Below the pieces are notes generated by a model, which was not told the origin of the DNA, ran no database searches, and was given only the letters and a program-made list of their open reading frames with translations. Of a stretch of DNA of 60,395 nt, positions 51,332 to 60,182 are shown one piece after another. The DNA is from Terriglobia bacterium (GTDB taxonomy: Bacteria; Acidobacteriota; Terriglobia; UBA7540), in NCBI GenBank assembly GCA_030041095.1, contig JASHON010000147.1, positions 1 through 60,395 on the forward strand. Reading direction: 5' to 3'. The stretch's first letter is position 1, and each line of letters opens with the position of its first letter. The translations under genes were made by a program, and so were the position numbers.

Positions 51332-52048
51332 TCAACCATTCTTCTTGGTCGCCTGCGATTTATGACCCACGTACCGCGAGATCTCTGCGGTCAACGAACG
51401 TGTGACGGCAGGTGCGGGTACATCACCATCCACAATTTGCTTGGTCCGGGCGTTATGGCCGTAAAGCGATTCATTCCCATGTTGGTCTGGCCTGACGACG
51501 GCGCCGTCAAGGCTGATGCCTGCAAATACGCCCCGGCTGCGAGCATAAGTAAGAATCTCGGCTTTCAAGGCGATATCGGTCTCGGCCGATACGTCTCGAC
51601 CCACCGGACCGGCCGCCGCCGTCGCACCCGCCCCGATCCTGAATTTGTCACTGAGGAGGCTATCCAGTCCGCGACGGCTGCGGAAAACCATCACGATATC
51701 CGTGGATGAACCTCCGATCTGAAAACCGTAGCTTCCCCCACCGATCGCCAGAAACGCGGGAGGGCTCCATCCCCGTGCTGTGCGGCAAGTCACAAGCCCC
51801 TTGCCGTACTTCCCGCCGAACATGAAAGCAAACTGTTTTTCTCCCGGAATGATCGCGATGCAACTGGCTGATGCGAGCAGTTGCCTGGGAATGGACCGGT
51901 CCGGAGTTGACATGATTTCGTGGAAGATTTCCGCTGATCGTTGAATTCGAGCCACGTCCTCCTTCCGATTCGAGGCGCCCATCGCAAATGATGCCAGACT
52001 CGTGATGCCGATCATCAGACCCACAATAAGAGCAAAACGTTTCACCAT
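51332..52048 (-). CDS. Exported SYLF-domain protein
   Basis: The 239-residue protein begins with a signal peptide (about residues 1-25, LIVGLMIGITSLASFAMGAS), so it enters the periplasm. The body is a SYLF/YSC84-type lipid-binding domain with ASCIAIIPGEKQFAFMFGGK, GKGLVTCRTARGW and the SGVG-like GIDIVMVF-type strand region. Bacterial members are envelope proteins of uncertain role. ATG 52048 is chosen because AAGGAG sits six bases upstream; the ATG at 52054 is immediately next to that ribosome binding site. It is convergent with the HDOD gene, with only seven bases between stops. Confidence 0.85.
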   Translation of the reverse strand: MVKRFALIVGLMIGITSLASFAMGASNRKEDVARIQRSAEIFHEIMSTPDRSIPRQLLASASCIAIIPGEKQFAFMFGGKYGKGLVTCRTARGWSPPAFLAIGGGSYGFQIGGSSTDIVMVFRSRRGLDSLLSDKFRIGAGATAAAGPVGRDVSAETDIALKAEILTYARSRGVFAGISLDGAVVRPDQHGNESLYGHNARTKQIVDGDVPAPAVTRSLTAEISRYVGHKSQATKKNG

Positions 52049-52160
52049 CACCATCTCCTTTTTAGCGGCAGAGTTTTGTAGATTTAGGATGAGCCGCTCT
52101 TTTTTCATTTTACCCCCAGTTCGCGGATGAAGGAGCCTTCAGGCTTGGCCAGTAGCACGA

Positions 52161-52958
52161 CTATGGCGAGTTTTCCTCCCGCGCCAGCAAAAACATGCCC
52201 TCATGGTGAACGATGGTGAGGTCGCCACCGTTCGGCTGCGGGGAGAAGCCTGCAGTATCTCCCGCAATCGATTCTTCCATCATCCGGCATACTTCCCGAT
52301 AGCGCTCGTGGGAAGAAGGCACGCCGGCGCGCAACATCCATTGATTAAAGGAGCGCGTCTGCCGCCGGATCCTCTGCCGAGCCACCCGAAGGCTGAGCCC
52401 CTCGAACATCGCAAGAAAGTCGGTCAATCGCAACGAAGCCGTGTGCGAGGGATCTCGCTTGCGCTCGATCTGGTTGTGTAATTCCCACTTCTCATCGCTT
52501 TCCGGCGCCACGCTGTCAATCACCATCACCCGGCCTTCAGGCCGTGCGACGCGCGCCATTTCCCTGAGAGCGGCGGTGGGCTTGGGCATGTGATGGAAGC
52601 AGAACTGGCACGTGACGACGTGGAAGGAGGCGTCAGGATAGGGAAGCTGTTCGGCGTCGCCGCGATCGAAGCAGGCGTTGACAAGGTTTGCTTGGGCCTG
52701 GAACCGGCGAGCCTGAAGCAGCATGGCGCGTGTGAGATCAATACCGCGCGCGAAGAGCACTCGAGGCGCCATCGCAAGCACCAAGGTCCCCGGACCGCAG
52801 GCGACGTCGAGCGACAGCTCGTGTGGCTGAGGTTTGACGAGATCGACTCGAACCGCGAGCATCTCCGCAGTATCTCTCGGCGCGAACTCGGAAAAAGCCT
52901 CCGTCGTCTTCGTGAATTGTTTTTGGATAATGTCGCTGTGTTTTTTGGACATAGACAT
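52161..52958 (-). CDS. Class I SAM-dependent methyltransferase (UbiE-like)
   Basis: The 265-residue cytoplasmic protein has the Methyltransf_11 layout: motif I SLDVACGPGTLVLAMA near residue 50, an acidic residue in ARGIDLTRAM, and the post-motif GDAEQLPYPDASFHVVTCQF with FHHMPKP. The C-terminal half is Arg-rich. It resembles UbiE/COQ5-like enzymes but no specific substrate can be given. It is divergent from the membrane-protein gene at 53050. An AGATG/CATCT dyad (52961-52976) lies right before its start and could be an operator. Confidence 0.8.
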   Translation of the reverse strand: MSMSKKHSDIIQKQFTKTTEAFSEFAPRDTAEMLAVRVDLVKPQPHELSLDVACGPGTLVLAMAPRVLFARGIDLTRAMLLQARRFQAQANLVNACFDRGDAEQLPYPDASFHVVTCQFCFHHMPKPTAALREMARVARPEGRVMVIDSVAPESDEKWELHNQIERKRDPSHTASLRLTDFLAMFEGLSLRVARQRIRRQTRSFNQWMLRAGVPSSHERYREVCRMMEESIAGDTAGFSPQPNGGDLTIVHHEGMFLLAREENSP

Positions 52959-52960
52959 TC

Positions 52961-52976
52961 AGATGGTCTCTCATCT
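52961..52976 (-). promoter_or_regulatory. Dyad in the divergent intergenic region
   Basis: AGATG and CATCT are symmetric around six bases, two bases upstream of the methyltransferase start. A TATACT at 52984-52989 could be a -10 box for the plus-strand gene, but no matching -35 was found. Function is speculative. Confidence 0.2.
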
Positions 52977-53049
52977 AATAAGATATACTAACCGCCACAT
53001 CCTCTGATCATTGAAGGCGCAGCAAGGCGGCGTGAAGGAGCGACTTGAG

Positions 53050-54009
53050 ATGAGCACTGCGCAGCTTGGCCCAATGAGCCTGGGCGAGCTTCTGGACCGC
53101 ACGGTCACCCTCTACCGCAAGTATTTTTGGCTCTTGGTCGGCATCATGGTATTTCCGGAAGTCTTTGCGGCGACGGCTCAGGTCCTTTACAGCGTTTACC
53201 TGCGCAACCGCTTCGGCGTGATTGGATTCCCGCATCCGACTGCCTCGCCGGCGCCATGGTCTCCGTCTCCCGCCGTCTTTGAATTGTTCGTCGCCATCTA
53301 TCTGTTGTTCATTGTTGACACCTTAATCCATTCCATTGCGCTGGCTGCCGCCACCTTTGCCGTCTCCGGTGTTTACCTCGAAGGCGCGAGCGGAATTCAG
53401 AGGGCTTATCGCAGCTTGAAGAGCCGGGTCCTGTCATTGATTGGCATGTGGTTTTTGGCGGGACTCATTGCCCTTGGCGTTTATGCTTTGGTTTTCATCG
53501 TGGCGTTTCTCATTGGTGGCGCTGCGTCAGTTTTGGCCATGCGGAGTCACGCCGGCTTGGCGGGAGGAATCGTGATTGGAGTTGTCATGGTGGGTACGGT
53601 GCTCGTAGCATTCGCTGTTGCGACCATTTTGCTGTTCCGATTGGCCGTCTCCATTCCAGCGCTCATGCTGGAACCTTTGGGACCGCTCGCAGCTCTCAAG
53701 CGCAGCTTCGCCCTCACTAAAGGCTTCGTCGGCCGCATATTCTTAACCGTGGTACTGATGATACTGATCCAATTGATCATCGGATTCGCGCTTCAAGTTC
53801 CCGTCTACATCGCAGGAGCGCTCATGGGATTCCCGCTGGCGGCGCTGCCTGTGGGGCTGGCTGTTCCAGCGGCGCTGGCGGGCGCGTTAGGCTATGCGAT
53901 CAGCGGTCCGCTGCTGGCGATTGCTCTGGTCCTTCTCTACTACGATGCCCGGGTACGCAAAGAGGGCTTTGATCTTCAGCTCATGCTGGGCAGGGAAGGC
54001 GTAGCGTAG
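53050..54009 (+). CDS. Multi-pass membrane protein at the head of the MoxR cluster
   Basis: The 319-residue protein has about six hydrophobic segments and a short conserved N-terminus (LGPMSLGELLDRTVTLYRKY). It resembles the glycerophosphodiester-phosphodiesterase membrane-domain type of proteins, in which LGELLDRTFxLYRKxF recurs, but has no catalytic part. ATG 53050 is chosen because AAGGAG lies nine bases before it; a longer frame upstream is not conserved. It is six bases before the DUF4129 gene and probably forms an operon with it. Confidence 0.7.
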   Translation: MSTAQLGPMSLGELLDRTVTLYRKYFWLLVGIMVFPEVFAATAQVLYSVYLRNRFGVIGFPHPTASPAPWSPSPAVFELFVAIYLLFIVDTLIHSIALAAATFAVSGVYLEGASGIQRAYRSLKSRVLSLIGMWFLAGLIALGVYALVFIVAFLIGGAASVLAMRSHAGLAGGIVIGVVMVGTVLVAFAVATILLFRLAVSIPALMLEPLGPLAALKRSFALTKGFVGRIFLTVVLMILIQLIIGFALQVPVYIAGALMGFPLAALPVGLAVPAALAGALGYAISGPLLAIALVLLYYDARVRKEGFDLQLMLGREGVA

Positions 54010-54015
54010 TCGAAC

Positions 54016-55125
54016 ATGATGATCAAGTTTGATCGAGCCCCGGAAATCGGTTTTTGGATGGACGGGCGTCTCGGGCCGGGGATCAGCGCGCCGAAGGCTG
54101 CTGCCCTGTCCATTGCGCTTTGCTGCGCGTTTTCTGCGCGTGTGGTATTGGCTGGCGCGCCCATCAACTCGCTTGGCACGGCGTCCTGGCACAATCGAGA
54201 CGAATCCCACGGCACGCTCAACCTTGCCGCTTATATCGCAACACTCGACCAATGGAAGCAATCGGTGGAAGGCCTTGCTGCGCATCCGCGCTTGGCCGAA
54301 CGGCTGGCCACTCAGCTTCCCCGCGATTGGCGAGTTGAGGTGCGAGGCCAGCGGTTCCTTGTCACGACGAATTGGCTTAGAAGTGGATTGCTATCGGTTC
54401 AGGCCAATCCGGCCCGGGCTTCAAGAGACGCAGCGCAAACGGCACGCCGGCTCAACACGCTCATCGGTGATGCGCAGGCGCTGGAGCGTCCGGCCAGCTT
54501 TCAAGTTGCGGCCGCCCGATCCGTGCTTGCCGGGATCTTGAGCCGTCGCGAATTCGCCGGGGTACGCGGACCAACGCGGTTCGAGCGGTGGATGGCGCGG
54601 GCGCGAGCGTGGATCTGGCGCATCATGGTGCGGTTGTTCGGTGGTTTGCGCTCGCCCTTTCACACACGGCCGCTGCTTCTGTGGCTGGTGATCGGGTTGC
54701 TGGCTTTTCTGCTCATTTTCGGGATCAGTCGCACGCTTCGCTCGAAACAGCCCGTGCCTCGAATTCACTTCGAGCATCCGCGCGCGTTGCCCAAGACATG
54801 GCGTGATGGGGCTCGTGAAGCAATGGAGCAATCGGCTCAAGGGAAGTACCGGGAGGCGATTCGCCTTGCTTACTGGGCCACAATCGAACGCCGGGCGCAC
54901 CTGAGCGCGCGGCCGATTGACCGTTGGCGCACGCCGCGCGAGTACGTTTCTCTGCTTGCCGGGAACGCATCCGAACGCGACGCTCTCGCAGAGATGACGT
55001 CCGTGTTCGAGCGCATCTGGTACGCCGGTGCGCCAGCTTCTGCCCAGGATTTCTGGGCTGTGGTTGAGAAGTCGGAGGAGATAGGATGCAAGCTGGCCTT
55101 GAACCCGGCGACCGCAAGATCTTGA
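54016..55125 (+). CDS. DUF4129-domain membrane protein
   Basis: The 369-residue protein has an N-terminal hydrophobic segment (about 28-47) and a second helix (about 218-240, PLLLWLVIGLLAFLLIFGIS). The C-terminal cytoplasmic part has the DUF4129 pattern YREAIRLAYWATIERRAHLS and TPREYVSLLAG. Such proteins occur with MoxR, DUF58 and DUF4350 genes. The start is uncertain, as no ribosome binding site is close to ATG 54016. It overlaps the next gene by 40 bases. Its biochemical role is unknown. Confidence 0.78.
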   Translation: MMIKFDRAPEIGFWMDGRLGPGISAPKAAALSIALCCAFSARVVLAGAPINSLGTASWHNRDESHGTLNLAAYIATLDQWKQSVEGLAAHPRLAERLATQLPRDWRVEVRGQRFLVTTNWLRSGLLSVQANPARASRDAAQTARRLNTLIGDAQALERPASFQVAAARSVLAGILSRREFAGVRGPTRFERWMARARAWIWRIMVRLFGGLRSPFHTRPLLLWLVIGLLAFLLIFGISRTLRSKQPVPRIHFEHPRALPKTWRDGAREAMEQSAQGKYREAIRLAYWATIERRAHLSARPIDRWRTPREYVSLLAGNASERDALAEMTSVFERIWYAGAPASAQDFWAVVEKSEEIGCKLALNPATARS

Positions 55126-56423
55126 TCGTCGCGGGCGTCGTCGTTCTGGTGGCGGCGTTCACAACGGCGTTTCTTATCCCGCCTTCAGCCCGCTTTGCTC
55201 CGCCGTTTGCTTCCAGTTATTCCGCGGCCAGTGGCGGGGCGAAGGCAGCCTACCTGCTCCTCGAAAAAATGGGATTTCATGTCGAGCGCTGGACGGCTCC
55301 TCCGGCTGATCTGCCGCACCCGGAAGGAAGGCGCAGCATGGTGTTAATTCTCGCCTCTCCGGTGATTCTGCCATCAGCGGAAGATGGAGCGGCTATCCAA
55401 TCTTTTGCTGCGGCAGGCGGGGTGGTGATTGCGACCGGTTGGATGGGAGCGCAGATACTGGGCGTACAGGCAAAGACCGTTGGAGGGAAATATGCACGAA
55501 CGGAGTCCTACGGGGCCGAGGTACCGTCACCTCTTACCTTCGGAGCGCCTGAACTCTCGATGATGAGCTCCGCGCGTTTCCCGGCTCTTGGCCCAGCCGT
55601 CGAACGTGTTTATGGCGATAAGGCGGGCGCAACGGTCGTAGCATACCGCGTCGGGCGCGGTGAGGTTGTTTGGTGGGCGAGCGCCAGCCCGCTGACGAAT
55701 TACGGATTAACCCAGGCATCGAACCTGGTGTTCTTCCTCAATTCGGTCGAGTTGGTAACGACCGGGGCGTCAGCGTTCGCAAGGGAACGTCAACCGGCCA
55801 GACCGCAATGGGGGCGGTCGAGAACGCTCTCCCCAATGCTGGCCGGCGTTTTTGCGCGAGCCCAACGCTTCCATGGCCTGAATGCCGCAGCTTTACCCGC
55901 AGCGCCCCTGATCTTGTGGGACGAATATTTTCACGGCGACCGGAAGACGCTCTGGGGCTATCTCGGCGCAACGCCGATGCCCTGGGCCGGATTGCAGATC
56001 GCCTTGCTGCTGGCGGCGGCGCTTTTCACTTTCGGAAGGCGTGCGGGGCCTTTGCGGTCTGTCGAAGCGTCTGGCGATCGGCTTTCGCCGATGGAATTCG
56101 TCGACGCTTTAGGAAATCTATATCGCCGGAAAGGAAGCGCTTCAGGCGCCGTTCAATTTGCCTATCAGCACTTTCAATTCGAAGTGGAGAGTCACGCGCG
56201 GGCGCGTTCTGCCGGCGGCAAGGGCGAGGAGTTGCTAGGTGCGGTGCGCACTTTTCGTGACCGAATTCCGTTCGGCCTTCAAGAGACGCTTCTCGAGTGC
56301 GAACGGGCCGTTGAAGCTGGAGGTTTGCCGGAGCGCGACGCTTTGCGGCTCATCCAACGCCTCCATGACGGCGCCGCGGAGTTAGGTCTGGCGGAGGGAG
56401 ATTATGGGGCACGAAGCATCTGA
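55086..56423 (+). CDS. DUF4350-domain membrane protein
   Basis: The 445-residue protein has an N-terminal transmembrane helix (about 10-30, LIVAGVVVLVAAFTTAFLIP), a Rossmann-like central region with the DUF4350 features SGGAKAAYLLLEKMGFHVER and VIATGWMGAQILG, and a second helix near residue 300 (LQIALLLAAALFTFGRR). It resembles the GldG-like part of ABC-transporter-associated systems. The overlap with the DUF4129 and MoxR genes indicates tight co-expression. The substrate is unknown. Confidence 0.78.
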   Translation: MQAGLEPGDRKILIVAGVVVLVAAFTTAFLIPPSARFAPPFASSYSAASGGAKAAYLLLEKMGFHVERWTAPPADLPHPEGRRSMVLILASPVILPSAEDGAAIQSFAAAGGVVIATGWMGAQILGVQAKTVGGKYARTESYGAEVPSPLTFGAPELSMMSSARFPALGPAVERVYGDKAGATVVAYRVGRGEVVWWASASPLTNYGLTQASNLVFFLNSVELVTTGASAFARERQPARPQWGRSRTLSPMLAGVFARAQRFHGLNAAALPAAPLILWDEYFHGDRKTLWGYLGATPMPWAGLQIALLLAAALFTFGRRAGPLRSVEASGDRLSPMEFVDALGNLYRRKGSASGAVQFAYQHFQFEVESHARARSAGGKGEELLGAVRTFRDRIPFGLQETLLECERAVEAGGLPERDALRLIQRLHDGAAELGLAEGDYGARSI

Positions 56424-57354
56424 GCTTGCTTCCCACGTTCGCGAGGAGCTCAGCAAAGTGATAGTAGGCCAGGAAGAAGCCATCAGGCAGCTTCTTGCCG
56501 TCCTGCTCTGCAGCGGTCATGCTTTGCTCGAAGGCGTTCCGGGCACCGCCAAGACGCTTGCCGTCAAGGCGCTTGCGCAGGTGTGCCGGCTCCAATTCCA
56601 GCGCGTGCAATGTACGCCGGACTTGATGCCGGCGGATATTCTCGGCGCCAATATTTTCAACTTGGGTTCGGGAACGTTTGCCTTCCACCGCGGGCCGGTC
56701 TTTACGGACCTGCTTCTTGTGGACGAATTAAACCGCGTGCCTCCACGAACGCAAGCCGCTCTGCTGGAGTCCATGGAGGAGCGGCAGGTGACGATGGACG
56801 GAGTGCGCTATCCACTTTCAAATTTCTTCACTGTTTTCGCCACTCAGAATCCGGTTGAGTTCGAAGGCACCTACCCGCTTCCCGAGGCCGAACTCGATCG
56901 GTTCCTCCTCAAGATCTCAATCCGTTACCCGTCGGTGGAGGATGAGGTTGAGATTCTGAACCGGTATCAAAATGGCTTTGATTCCCGCAACCTGGAATCC
57001 ATGAACCTGCGGCCCGCGGAGCAGGATTCGATGCTTCGAGCGCGCCGCGAAGTGGCTGCTGTCCATGTTGAGCCTTCGCTCCTTACATACATTGCAGACG
57101 TGATCCGGCGCACGCGAGAATGGCCGGCGCTGAACTTAGGAGCAAGCCCGCGCGCCGGCGTGAATCTGATGCTGGCCTCCAAGGCGCTTGCGGCGCTGGA
57201 CGGACGTGACTATCTGATTCCCGACGATGTGAAGAAGGCCGCGCCTCCTGTCCTCCGCCATCGCCTGGTCGTAAGACCTGAAGCGGATCTCGAAGGAATG
57301 TCCGCGGATCGCGTCGTCCAGGACGTTCTGGAGCAGGTGGAAATACCGAAGTGA
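56404..57354 (+). CDS. MoxR-family AAA+ ATPase
   Basis: The 316 residues show the MoxR family pattern: Walker A in LEGVPGTAKTLAVKAL (GVPGTAKT), Walker B DLLLVDELNRVPPRTQAALL, sensor 1 FFTVFATQNPVEFEGTYPLP and the C-terminal lid with LGASPRAGVNLMLASKALAA. MoxR proteins act as chaperones that activate von Willebrand-type or DUF58 proteins. It overlaps the DUF4350 gene by 20 bases and is followed, after 117 bases, by a DUF58 gene. Confidence 0.92.
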   Translation: MGHEASELASHVREELSKVIVGQEEAIRQLLAVLLCSGHALLEGVPGTAKTLAVKALAQVCRLQFQRVQCTPDLMPADILGANIFNLGSGTFAFHRGPVFTDLLLVDELNRVPPRTQAALLESMEERQVTMDGVRYPLSNFFTVFATQNPVEFEGTYPLPEAELDRFLLKISIRYPSVEDEVEILNRYQNGFDSRNLESMNLRPAEQDSMLRARREVAAVHVEPSLLTYIADVIRRTREWPALNLGASPRAGVNLMLASKALAALDGRDYLIPDDVKKAAPPVLRHRLVVRPEADLEGMSADRVVQDVLEQVEIPK

Positions 57355-57471
57355 AGGGCAGAGAAGAGAACCGACAGCCAGGAAACGACCAGCGGCGTGA
57401 AGCAGCCTGCGCGGAGCTCCGGCCACACGCTTTTGCCGGCAGCGCTCTGACCACGGCTTGCCTTTGGAGGC

Positions 57472-58866
57472 ATGGTGCCTGACGCTTCGACCATCGTTCC
57501 TTTACCGCAAACTGCAAATGCGCGGCCGGCAGGGCGCGCTTCCGCAGCCTGCGGGCAACGCTTCTTTTTAGCACTGATCGTGGGTCTGGTCTGGACCGGG
57601 CCGGCTTGGTGGGACGCGCGGTATCTTTACGGCATGGCCATCTGGGACGCAGCTTTGGTTGTCCTGTGGATATTGGACTATCGCCGATTGCCTTCGCCTC
57701 ACTTGATCCAGGTTTCACGAAGTTGGAAGGCGCCTGTTGGACTGGGGGCGAGCTCGGCCATAGCGTTGCAGGTTACACAGGCAGGAAACATCCGGATCCA
57801 TGTGGCGTTGCTTGACGATTTGCCGCGTGCGCTGCGGCCGGAGCTGCACGAATTGGCAGTGACAATACCGCCGCGAGGCACGGCGCATATTGAATATCGG
57901 ATCGATCCCGTCACGCGAGGCGACGCCGCGGCCGGACGCGCCTATCTTCGCTATCAAAGCTCGCTCCACCTTGCCGAGCGGCGTGCCGTAGTCGACCTCG
58001 AACAATCCGTTCGAGTTTATCCGGACCTTCAAGCGGCGAGAAAACAGACGCTCTATCTCATCCGTAGCCGCCAGATTGAGATGGAGCGGCGGCTGAAGCG
58101 GGCTTCGGGTCTGGGACAGGAGTTCGAGAGCCTGCGGGATCATCGCGATGGAGACGATTTTCGAAATATCTGTTGGACGGCAACGGCGCGCCGCGCGAAA
58201 CTCGTGAGCAAAACATATCAGGCTGAGCGAAGCCAAAGCGTGTGGATCGTGCTGGACGCCGGACGCCTGATGCTCGCGCGCACAGACGATGATCTCGCCC
58301 GGCAAACCAAGCTGGATTGCGCCGTGGGCGCCGCTCTCAGCTTGGCTCAAGTAGCCCTCCATTCCGGCGATGCGATCGGCCTTCTGGCGTACGGACGTCG
58401 CATTCAGTTTCGCCTGCCACTCGGGCGTGGGGCGCCGCACCTGCGCGCTTTGCTGGAACAGCTTGCGCTCGTGAAGGGAGAAATGGTGGAAGCAGACCAT
58501 CGCCGTGCCGCGCTGACACTTCTGAGCGGCCTCAAGCGGCGCTGCCTGATCGTATGGCTCACAGACTTTCCTGAGACGTCAGACGTGCCGGCGGTCATTG
58601 AGAACGCTCACCGCCTGGCGCATCGCAGTCTTGTTCTTTTCATAGCCATCGCTCACCCGGCGCTCCGCCAACTCGCTGCACGCAGGCCGGGCTCGCCGGA
58701 GGAAATGTACAGCTACGTAGTGGCCAAGGACATGCTTGGCCGCCGCGCGGCCTTGCTTCGCCGGTTGCGTGAGAATGGCGCGCTGGCAATGGAGCTTTTC
58801 CCAGGGCAGCTCTCGTCCGGCCTTGTGAACCAGTATCTCCAGGTGAAAGAGCGTGGTATGCTCTAA
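57472..58866 (+). CDS. DUF58-domain protein
   Basis: The 464-residue protein has two N-terminal hydrophobic segments (about 28-48 and 53-70), then an exposed beta-rich part, then a DUF58 and von Willebrand A-like region. It has the family motif LRDHRDGDDFRNICWTATAR and VWIVLDAGRLM. It is the usual partner of MoxR. The last residues are not conserved. A palindromic repeat abuts its TAA stop. The 117 bases before it contain no clear gene or promoter. Confidence 0.88.
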   Translation: MVPDASTIVPLPQTANARPAGRASAACGQRFFLALIVGLVWTGPAWWDARYLYGMAIWDAALVVLWILDYRRLPSPHLIQVSRSWKAPVGLGASSAIALQVTQAGNIRIHVALLDDLPRALRPELHELAVTIPPRGTAHIEYRIDPVTRGDAAAGRAYLRYQSSLHLAERRAVVDLEQSVRVYPDLQAARKQTLYLIRSRQIEMERRLKRASGLGQEFESLRDHRDGDDFRNICWTATARRAKLVSKTYQAERSQSVWIVLDAGRLMLARTDDDLARQTKLDCAVGAALSLAQVALHSGDAIGLLAYGRRIQFRLPLGRGAPHLRALLEQLALVKGEMVEADHRRAALTLLSGLKRRCLIVWLTDFPETSDVPAVIENAHRLAHRSLVLFIAIAHPALRQLAARRPGSPEEMYSYVVAKDMLGRRAALLRRLRENGALAMELFPGQLSSGLVNQYLQVKERGML

Positions 58867-59000
58867 CAGGCTGCGGGAAAAGTCTTTTGGGGAGTTGACG
58901 CAGCGCCGGCTTCCAGCCGGCAACTCCCTTCAATTCAACGGAGGCCGGCAAGACGCCGGCGCGCCATTCACGGCAGCGCCGGGTTTTTCTGCAGCCTGCT
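58865..59000 (+). repeat. Palindromic repeat element (REP or MITE-like)
   Basis: The outer arms AACAGGCTGCGGGAAAA (58865-58881) and TTTTTCTGCAGCCTGCT (58984-59000) are inverted copies with few mismatches. Inside are two smaller GCCGGC-rich hairpins: CGCCGGCTTCCAGCCGGC near 58903 and GGCCGGCAAGACGCCGGC near 58945. The element of about 136 bases starts at the stop codon of the DUF58 gene. No coding capacity is seen. It resembles dispersed hairpin repeats common in Acidobacteriota, but that comparison is from memory. Confidence 0.6.
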
Positions 59001-59075
59001 AAGTCCGAAGCATCTCTATTCACAACAATCTGTATACGGTAGATGGAGTTTGTTCGAGTCCGGAGAGGTTAACGT

Positions 59076-60182
59076 ATGAATTCCAGCGGATGCCCAGTTG
59101 GCCGAATGCCCCTGACGGCATTGATTCTTGTGCTTGTCACGCTCTTCGGTGCGGTCATAGGCCGTGCTGATACGCTCGTCCTCAAGAATGGAGAGACCTT
59201 GAAAGGAAAGTGGGATCAGGTCGTCGGCGAAAGCCTTGTTTTCCACTCTAAGACTGCCGGTCCAGTGACGGTTCCTGGGAGTCAGATTCAGTCGTTTTCC
59301 ACCGTCGTGCCTGCGGTGGCTTTGCAAAAAAACGGGAATACGGTCCACGGAAGGTTGCGCCTGACTTCCAAAGGCCAGTGGGAAGTCGTCCCTGCCCCCA
59401 ACGCTCCGCCCGTCAAGTCTTTCACGGTGATTTATCCAGCCGCAACATTCCAACAATACCAGCAGACGTTGAGCTCGATGCCGTGGTTAAACTGGGCAGG
59501 AACAGCAAGTGCCGGATATAGTTTGCAAACAGGGAACACCCAATCGGGCACGCTGAACGCGACTGTGAACGCCACCCGGCTACAGCCAAACATTCCCGGC
59601 ATGAATCCGAAGTGGCGAACCGTCTATTCCCTCGCCACCGTTCTCGCCCACACCAAGGACACGCTGACCGGCGTCAGCATTTCATCCAACACGTTCAGCA
59701 CGGCGCTTCGCCAGGATCGGCTGTTCGGCGCTGACGCCGATAACTTCGTGTTTGTTATGGGCGAGTTTGATTACGTCCAGCCCGAGGGCATCCGGGGCCG
59801 GGAGACGGTGGGCGGTGGCTTTGGCCGCGATCTGATCAAATCTCCGCGGGCAACTTTTAGCGTGTTGGGCGGCATGACGTTCGTGAATACGAACTATCTC
59901 ACGGCGGGCACGCCGTCGCTTCAAAGCGCTGAACCGCTGATAGGGTGGAAGCTCACTTACAAAGTATGGAAGTCTGTCGTGCTCAATCATGATGTCAACT
60001 TCTATCCGAACCTGTCCCAAACGGGCCAGTACAACTTCGATACGGAGACGTCGCTCGCCGCTCCACTCTTTAAGAAGCTTTCCTTCCAAATCAGCTACCT
60101 TGATTTGTATGTGTCGAATCCCCCGCCAGCCAGCCGCAAGAATAACGCAACCTTCAGCGCTGGCATCAGCTATACCTTCTAG
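59076..60182 (+). CDS. DUF481-family outer-membrane protein
   Basis: The 368-residue protein has a signal peptide (about residues 12-31, ending GRAD). A small beta-rich N-terminal part contains ADTLVLKNGETLKGKWDQV, a pattern found in periplasmic repeat modules. The C-terminal two thirds (from about 140) is a beta-barrel of the DUF481 type, with GYSLQTGNTQSGTLNATVNA and ending in GISYTF, whose terminal Phe is a typical outer-membrane targeting signal. This supports a diderm organism. GAGAGG lies upstream of the ATG. It is not obviously linked to the MoxR cluster. Confidence 0.85.
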   Translation: MNSSGCPVGRMPLTALILVLVTLFGAVIGRADTLVLKNGETLKGKWDQVVGESLVFHSKTAGPVTVPGSQIQSFSTVVPAVALQKNGNTVHGRLRLTSKGQWEVVPAPNAPPVKSFTVIYPAATFQQYQQTLSSMPWLNWAGTASAGYSLQTGNTQSGTLNATVNATRLQPNIPGMNPKWRTVYSLATVLAHTKDTLTGVSISSNTFSTALRQDRLFGADADNFVFVMGEFDYVQPEGIRGRETVGGGFGRDLIKSPRATFSVLGGMTFVNTNYLTAGTPSLQSAEPLIGWKLTYKVWKSVVLNHDVNFYPNLSQTGQYNFDTETSLAAPLFKKLSFQISYLDLYVSNPPPASRKNNATFSAGISYTF

